This document shows positions 8,138-11,480 of a stretch of 11,480 nt of DNA, one piece after another (position 1 is the first letter of the stretch; each line of letters begins with the position of its first letter). The position numbers were made by a program, and so were the translations under genes. The notes beneath the pieces are model-generated. The model was not told the origin of the DNA. It was given only the letters and a program-made list of their open reading frames with translations, and did no database searches. The DNA lies in NCBI GenBank assembly GCA_964616985.1, contig CAZTVF010000147.1, forward strand, positions 1 to 11,480. Direction: 5' to 3'. This DNA is from CAZTVF01 sp964616985 (GTDB lineage: Bacteria; Planctomycetota; Phycisphaerae; SM23-33).

Positions 8138-8145
8138 ACATCACC

Positions 8146-9318
8146 ATGAGTGCAAAACCAGCCTCGGGCCGTGGGTGGCCCTCAGAACTCATCGTCAGCA
8201 AAGACCCCATCAGCGGCGCGACGGTGCGGCAATTGACCAACTACCGTGCGCACAGCAACCACTCGTACTTTACCTACCCGTGCTGGTACGACCACGGCCG
8301 AAAGCTGGTGATCGTGTCCGACCGGGAGAACCGCGTAAACCTGTTTGGCGTCGATCTCGAAACCGGCTCAATGACTCAGCTAACCGACTGGGACCCGGCC
8401 AAGCCGTGCTACCGCCACGCGGTATCCAAGAATCCCGTGCGCGAGGAGGTCTGCGTTTACTACGACAACATGGTTTCCCTGCTCGACCTGCACACGTACG
8501 AACTGCGTCCCCTGATGGCTTGCCCCGCAGGCTACACGGGCAACATGGCAGATTTCACCGCCGACGGCCGGTACGTCATCGCCGGGTTCTGTGAGGATCT
8601 CTCGGGCCGATTCCAGATCGACATGGGCAACGGCTACATCGGCTTCAATGAAACCTGGGCTGCCAAACCGCACTCGACGGTCTGGAAGATCCCAACGGCC
8701 GGTGGTGAAGCGGAGTTGATCCATGACGATCGCTGCTGGCTGACCCATTTCAACGCCTCGCCCAAGCTGCCGAACATCATGACCTTCTGTCACGAGGGGC
8801 CGTGGCACAAGGTGGACAACCGCATCTGGGGGCTGGACATCGAGACCGGACGGGCCTGGAAGATCCGGCCGACCCTTCCCGGCGAGTGCGTGGGCCACGA
8901 GTACTGGATGAGTGACGGCGAGCACATCGGCTACCACGGCGGCAACGCCAAGGGCGGGCTCTACGGCTCGATCCGCTACGACAATACCGACCAAGTCGAG
9001 GCGTCGTTCAGCGGCCACTGCTGGCACTTTCACAGCCATAGGCTCGAGCTGGTCGTGGGCGACGGCAACGCGCAGGAACCATACCTGCTGGCCTGGCGAT
9101 TCCGTGACGGTGTGTTCGAGGGGCCCAAGGTGCTCGCCTGGCACCGCGGGTCGTTCCATAACCAGCAGCTCCACGTGCACCCCTGCGTGCACGCCGGCGG
9201 CGCCAAGGTGCTCTACACCGCCGACCCGCAGGCGTACGGTCAGGTGTTTATTGTGGATGTGCCCGAGTGGGACGCCCTGCCCGACCGGTCGGCAGTGACA
9301 AAGAACAAGGAAGTGTGA
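8146..9318 (+). CDS. ogl: Oligogalacturonate lyase-like protein, polysaccharide lyase family 22
   Basis: At 390 residues it is close to the roughly 388 of enterobacterial Ogl. From remembered Ogl/PL22 sequences, key sites line up. TFCHEGPWHKVDNRIW (residues 214-229) matches the family FCHEGP...D-x-R-x-W block, with Arg226 at the catalytic arginine. His251 in GHEYW matches the catalytic histidine. His294 in HCWHFH and the QQLHVHP block (Gln340, His343, His345) match the four metal ligands with Q-x-x-H-x-H spacing intact. VVGDG follows at 303-307. The fold is a seven-bladed propeller. The known reaction is Mn-dependent beta-elimination of unsaturated and saturated digalacturonate to 5-keto-4-deoxyuronate in the cytoplasm, and the lack of a signal peptide agrees. 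It sits 53 bases after the esterase and before a GH51 arabinofuranosidase, which supports pectin catabolism. PL22-like paralogues are common in planctomycete-like genomes, so a shifted substrate is possible. The symbol is by family resemblance. Confidence 0.88.
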   Translation: MSAKPASGRGWPSELIVSKDPISGATVRQLTNYRAHSNHSYFTYPCWYDHGRKLVIVSDRENRVNLFGVDLETGSMTQLTDWDPAKPCYRHAVSKNPVREEVCVYYDNMVSLLDLHTYELRPLMACPAGYTGNMADFTADGRYVIAGFCEDLSGRFQIDMGNGYIGFNETWAAKPHSTVWKIPTAGGEAELIHDDRCWLTHFNASPKLPNIMTFCHEGPWHKVDNRIWGLDIETGRAWKIRPTLPGECVGHEYWMSDGEHIGYHGGNAKGGLYGSIRYDNTDQVEASFSGHCWHFHSHRLELVVGDGNAQEPYLLAWRFRDGVFEGPKVLAWHRGSFHNQQLHVHPCVHAGGAKVLYTADPQAYGQVFIVDVPEWDALPDRSAVTKNKEV

Positions 9319-9416
9319 GCGGCGAGCAAGAACACCCGTCCGACGACCAAGCGAACCATCGCCGTGTTGTCCGAAGCCATGCAGGACCGTCCAGGACCAA
9401 CGGCGATTCCATGGGC

Positions 9417-9422
9417 AAGGAG
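9417..9422 (+). promoter_or_regulatory. Shine-Dalgarno site for the GH51 gene
   Basis: AAGGAG lies eight bases before ATG 9431. With the 112-base gap from the previous stop, it suggests independent translation initiation of this gene. No convincing -35/-10 pair was seen in the gap. Confidence 0.55.
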
Positions 9423-9430
9423 AAGACTGG

Positions 9431-11248
9431 ATGAAGGCATCGATCCGCATCACAGCAAAGACGTTGTGTCGTGCCGGCCGGCAGATCCTGAGCAGCAACA
9501 TCGAGGCTTATGAGAACACCATTCCTGCGATGCTGTCGGACCGGCTCAGGAACCCCAAGTTCGCTGGGCCTGAGAACCCTCAGACCGGCATCGCCACCGA
9601 GTGGGAGCCCGCGGGCAACACGATGACGGGGTTCTCATGCCGGCTGGTGCCCGGCATGTACCTCTCGGGACGCGAGGCGCAGCTCATTCACAACTACCAG
9701 CAGGGCGGCCGATGCGCCATCCTGCAGGCCGGTGTTCACGTGCGGAAGGGCGAGGAGTTCGAGGTGGAGATGTGGGCCCGGGCCCAGCACCAGCCCGTGA
9801 CCGTGAGCGTCGATCTGCGCCTTCCAGGGCAGCCTGCTGCCGAGGACAGCTCGGCCAGCATGACCTTCGACCTGGCGCACTGGCACCGGCGGACCTGCCG
9901 CCTTCGTTCGCCGGCAACCAGCCAAGCAGCCTGTTTCCACATCGGCGTTCCTGGCGACAGCCGTATTGTGATCGATCAAGTCCACCTGCGCCCCGTGGGC
10001 CAGACGCACGTGAGCCGAGGGTTCCTCGAATCCTTCGACCACTTCCCCTGCCCGGTGCTGCGATTCCCCGGGGGCTGCGTCTCATGCACGTACCACTGGG
10101 AACACGGTATCGGCCAGGTGCACCTGCGGCCGATCTGCGACGACCCCGTCTTCAAGTACAAGCTGTACTACGACTTCGGGACCGATGAGTACCTCGAGCT
10201 CTGCGCCGCCCGCGGGATTCGGCCGATGATCACGCTCAACACGTCCACGGCCACGCCGCAGGACGCGGCGGCCTGGGCGGCGTATATGCGCAACTGGTAT
10301 GCATCGCGAAAGCTGGCAATTCCATCCGCGTACTTCATCTTCGGCAACGAAAACTATTGGTATCACGAACTGGGCCACATGACGGCCGACATGTATGTGG
10401 CGCAGCTCAAGGAATTCGTGCCGCCGGTCCGCGCCGTCTACCCCGAGGCTCGAATCATGGCCCTGGGAGAGTTCGACGGCGGCGGCCTGCGCGAGGGGCA
10501 AGGCGGGCCGTGGCGCGCGGTGATCATCGAGAAGGCGCGCGGCCTGTTCGACAGCCTGGTGGTCACGCGCTACAGCGTCGTGCCGGATAACCTTCCCCTG
10601 GCAAAGGCGATGGAGGCGGTGGCGGACAACTTGACCGATCGAGCGGTTGACCTGCAGCAGCAGGCGCAGACGATTCGCGACGCGAAGCTTGATTGCACCA
10701 TGGGCATCGTGGAGTGGAACTACTGGACGCGGGCCAGCCACAACGACCACGCCGGGTTCTTCGAGCCCAACGACATCCGACACTGCCTCTACTCCGCCGG
10801 CTACATCAACGCCCTATGCCGGATGGGCGAGGTCTTGGAGGTGGCGAACTTCTACTCGCTGGTCAACACCATGGGCTCGATCTGGATGCGCGACGGCGTG
10901 GTGGAGCTCAGCGACCTGGTGAAGGTGTTCAATCTGTACGGCGACGCCCTGCCTGGCGATGTGCTGCAGGTCGAGGCGGATATCCCGGCGCTGACGGCCA
11001 AGAGCCGCGCGGTGGACGCCTGCTTCATCCGGAAAGACGGCTCGCTTTTCGCGTTTCTGGCCAACTTCTGCTCAACCGATGTGGTGGAGATGAGCCTCGA
11101 AGGAATCGGATCTGTCCGCGAGGCGATCGGCCTGTCATCCGACAACATCCGGAAGCCGGTAATGGAGTTCACGCCGGCCGTAAAGGGCTCGTCGGTGACG
11201 CTGCCGCCGATGTCCATCGTCCGCCTGCAGTGCGACCAGAGGCGATAG
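9431..11248 (+). CDS. GH51-type alpha-L-arabinofuranosidase with carbohydrate-binding-like insert
   Basis: The 605-residue protein starts with the GH51-style N-terminus (LSSNIEAYENTI...LRNPKF, residues 20-44; Glu25 is a candidate substrate-binding Glu). A beta-sandwich segment (about 60-190) follows, like the CBM4_9-type insert of some GH51 enzymes. The barrel shows LRFPGGC (Cys216), HWEHGIG and the block DEYLELCAARGIRPMITLN. The acid/base is Glu307 in FGNEN and the nucleophile Glu428 in VEWNYW. The C-terminal beta domain ends at SIVRLQC. Known function: retaining removal of terminal alpha-L-arabinofuranosyl residues from arabinan, arabinoxylan or pectin side chains. The usual His of the H-x-Y motif after strand 6 appears to be Thr379 (Thr379-Arg380-Tyr381), an unusual change that could alter specificity. 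There is no signal peptide. Placement after PL22 favours pectin-linked arabinose. Other GH51 activities (endoglucanase, xylosidase) are less likely but open. Confidence 0.9.
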   Translation: MKASIRITAKTLCRAGRQILSSNIEAYENTIPAMLSDRLRNPKFAGPENPQTGIATEWEPAGNTMTGFSCRLVPGMYLSGREAQLIHNYQQGGRCAILQAGVHVRKGEEFEVEMWARAQHQPVTVSVDLRLPGQPAAEDSSASMTFDLAHWHRRTCRLRSPATSQAACFHIGVPGDSRIVIDQVHLRPVGQTHVSRGFLESFDHFPCPVLRFPGGCVSCTYHWEHGIGQVHLRPICDDPVFKYKLYYDFGTDEYLELCAARGIRPMITLNTSTATPQDAAAWAAYMRNWYASRKLAIPSAYFIFGNENYWYHELGHMTADMYVAQLKEFVPPVRAVYPEARIMALGEFDGGGLREGQGGPWRAVIIEKARGLFDSLVVTRYSVVPDNLPLAKAMEAVADNLTDRAVDLQQQAQTIRDAKLDCTMGIVEWNYWTRASHNDHAGFFEPNDIRHCLYSAGYINALCRMGEVLEVANFYSLVNTMGSIWMRDGVVELSDLVKVFNLYGDALPGDVLQVEADIPALTAKSRAVDACFIRKDGSLFAFLANFCSTDVVEMSLEGIGSVREAIGLSSDNIRKPVMEFTPAVKGSSVTLPPMSIVRLQCDQRR

Positions 11249-11282
11249 GCAACGTTAGCCAGGCCGGCGGCGTACTTAGGCG

Positions 11283-11295
11283 TTCACACAGTGAA
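11283..11295. promoter_or_regulatory. Perfect small dyad TTCACACAGTGAA after the GH51 gene
   Basis: Five-base arms (TTCAC/GTGAA) flank ACA in the intergenic stretch between 11248 and the possible start at 11360. It shares CACAGTG with the 174-184 dyad before the first gene. It could be an operator half-site pair, but so short a match may be chance. There is no T-run, so a terminator is not supported. Confidence 0.15.
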
Positions 11296-11359
11296 GGCAA
11301 TCAGCGGCGAGTTTCGGTCCTTTGGGGACTCAAACCGCCCAGAACGCAGGACAAGAAAC

Positions 11360-11480
11360 ATGCCGCAAGTGATTTGTTGCGAAGTGATCACCGACGACGC
11401 CGTCCAGGGCGACGGCGGCAACTCCTGTGGTAATCGGCGAGCAAAATGGGCCCACCTCGGCGCGCAATTCGGACCCACCG
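11360..11480 (+). CDS. Possible start of a further gene, cut by the window edge
   Basis: From ATG 11360 a frame stays open to the right edge for 40 codons, beginning MPQVICCEVITDDAVQGDGG. A weak purine-rich AGGACAAGAAAC lies just upstream. The family is not recognised: two adjacent cysteines (residues 6-7) and an acidic-glycine turn are visible, but no motif. It is too short to distinguish from a chance open frame in GC-rich DNA. The same strand and the 111-base gap from the GH51 stop are consistent with another gene of the cluster. Confidence 0.35.
   Translation, partial: MPQVICCEVITDDAVQGDGGNSCGNRRAKWAHLGAQFGPT

Noticed and set aside
8089..8145. TTG start extending the PL22 protein by 19 residues
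   Set aside because: It overlaps the previous gene and has no clear Shine-Dalgarno site, while ATG 8146 has GGAGAAG at good spacing and matches the family length.
8380..9501. Long open frame on the minus strand opposite the PL22 gene
   Set aside because: It mirrors a well-supported family member on the + strand, gives a low-complexity Val/Gly/Arg-rich protein with no motif, and has no ribosome site. This is typical antisense openness in GC-rich coding DNA.
11395..11420. GCCGTC/GACGGC inverted repeat near the right edge as a terminator
   Set aside because: There is no T-run after the stem and it falls within the possible partial coding frame from 11360.
10693..11433. Second + strand open frame overlapping the end of the GH51 gene
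   Set aside because: It is an Arg/Gly-rich out-of-frame shadow of the GH51 C-terminal domain and has no motif of its own.
1..11480. tRNA, rRNA, CRISPR array, insertion sequence or attachment site
   Set aside because: No regularly spaced repeats, transposase motifs, terminal inverted repeats or tRNA-like cloverleaf were seen. Nearly all of the window is occupied by the seven sugar-degradation genes.

Overview
The window is a GC-rich, tightly packed stretch of bacterial chromosome. It carries one co-directional (+ strand) run of seven genes, all predicted to act on carbohydrates. The protein types (Asp-box and other beta-propellers, unclassified TIM-barrel glycosidase-like proteins, a double-domain esterase-like hydrolase, an oligogalacturonate-lyase propeller and a GH51 enzyme) resemble the sugar-degradation clusters of uncultured Planctomycetes, Verrucomicrobia, Lentisphaerae or similar phyla. 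That placement is inference from protein style. No rRNA, marker gene or mobile element is present to fix the taxon.

Layout: 1-201 is a leader without a callable gene. 202-1419 encodes a five-Asp-box sialidase-like propeller. 1416-3072 is a TIM-barrel protein split into two frames by one extra C in a C6 run at 1913-1918. 3072-4562 is a second TIM-barrel, glycosidase-like protein. 4590-6086 is a second, non-Asp-box propeller-like protein. 6083-8092 is a tandem alpha/beta hydrolase in which only the first domain keeps a catalytic triad. 8146-9318 is a PL22-type oligogalacturonate lyase with its metal-ligand and catalytic residues visible. 9431-11248 is a GH51-type alpha-L-arabinofuranosidase with a carbohydrate-binding-like insert and both catalytic glutamates. 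A short open frame from 11360 runs off the right edge.

The first five genes are joined by stop/start overlaps (ATGA at 1416, TGATG at 3070, ATGA at 6083) or a 27-base gap, so they are probably one translationally coupled operon. The last two sit behind 53- and 112-base spacers with their own Shine-Dalgarno sites. None of the seven has a recognisable signal peptide, so they probably act in the cytoplasm on imported oligosaccharides. PL22, GH51 and an esterase together fit arabinose-decorated, acylated pectin fragments. The two propellers and two TIM-barrel proteins would then handle linkages that cannot be named from sequence. No transporter, sugar kinase or regulator lies inside the window.

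Most notable points: the single-base frame break in the second gene, the degenerate second domain of the esterase, a probable His-to-Thr change near the GH51 active site, and a compact set of poorly characterised families tied to a recognisable pectin-lyase core.
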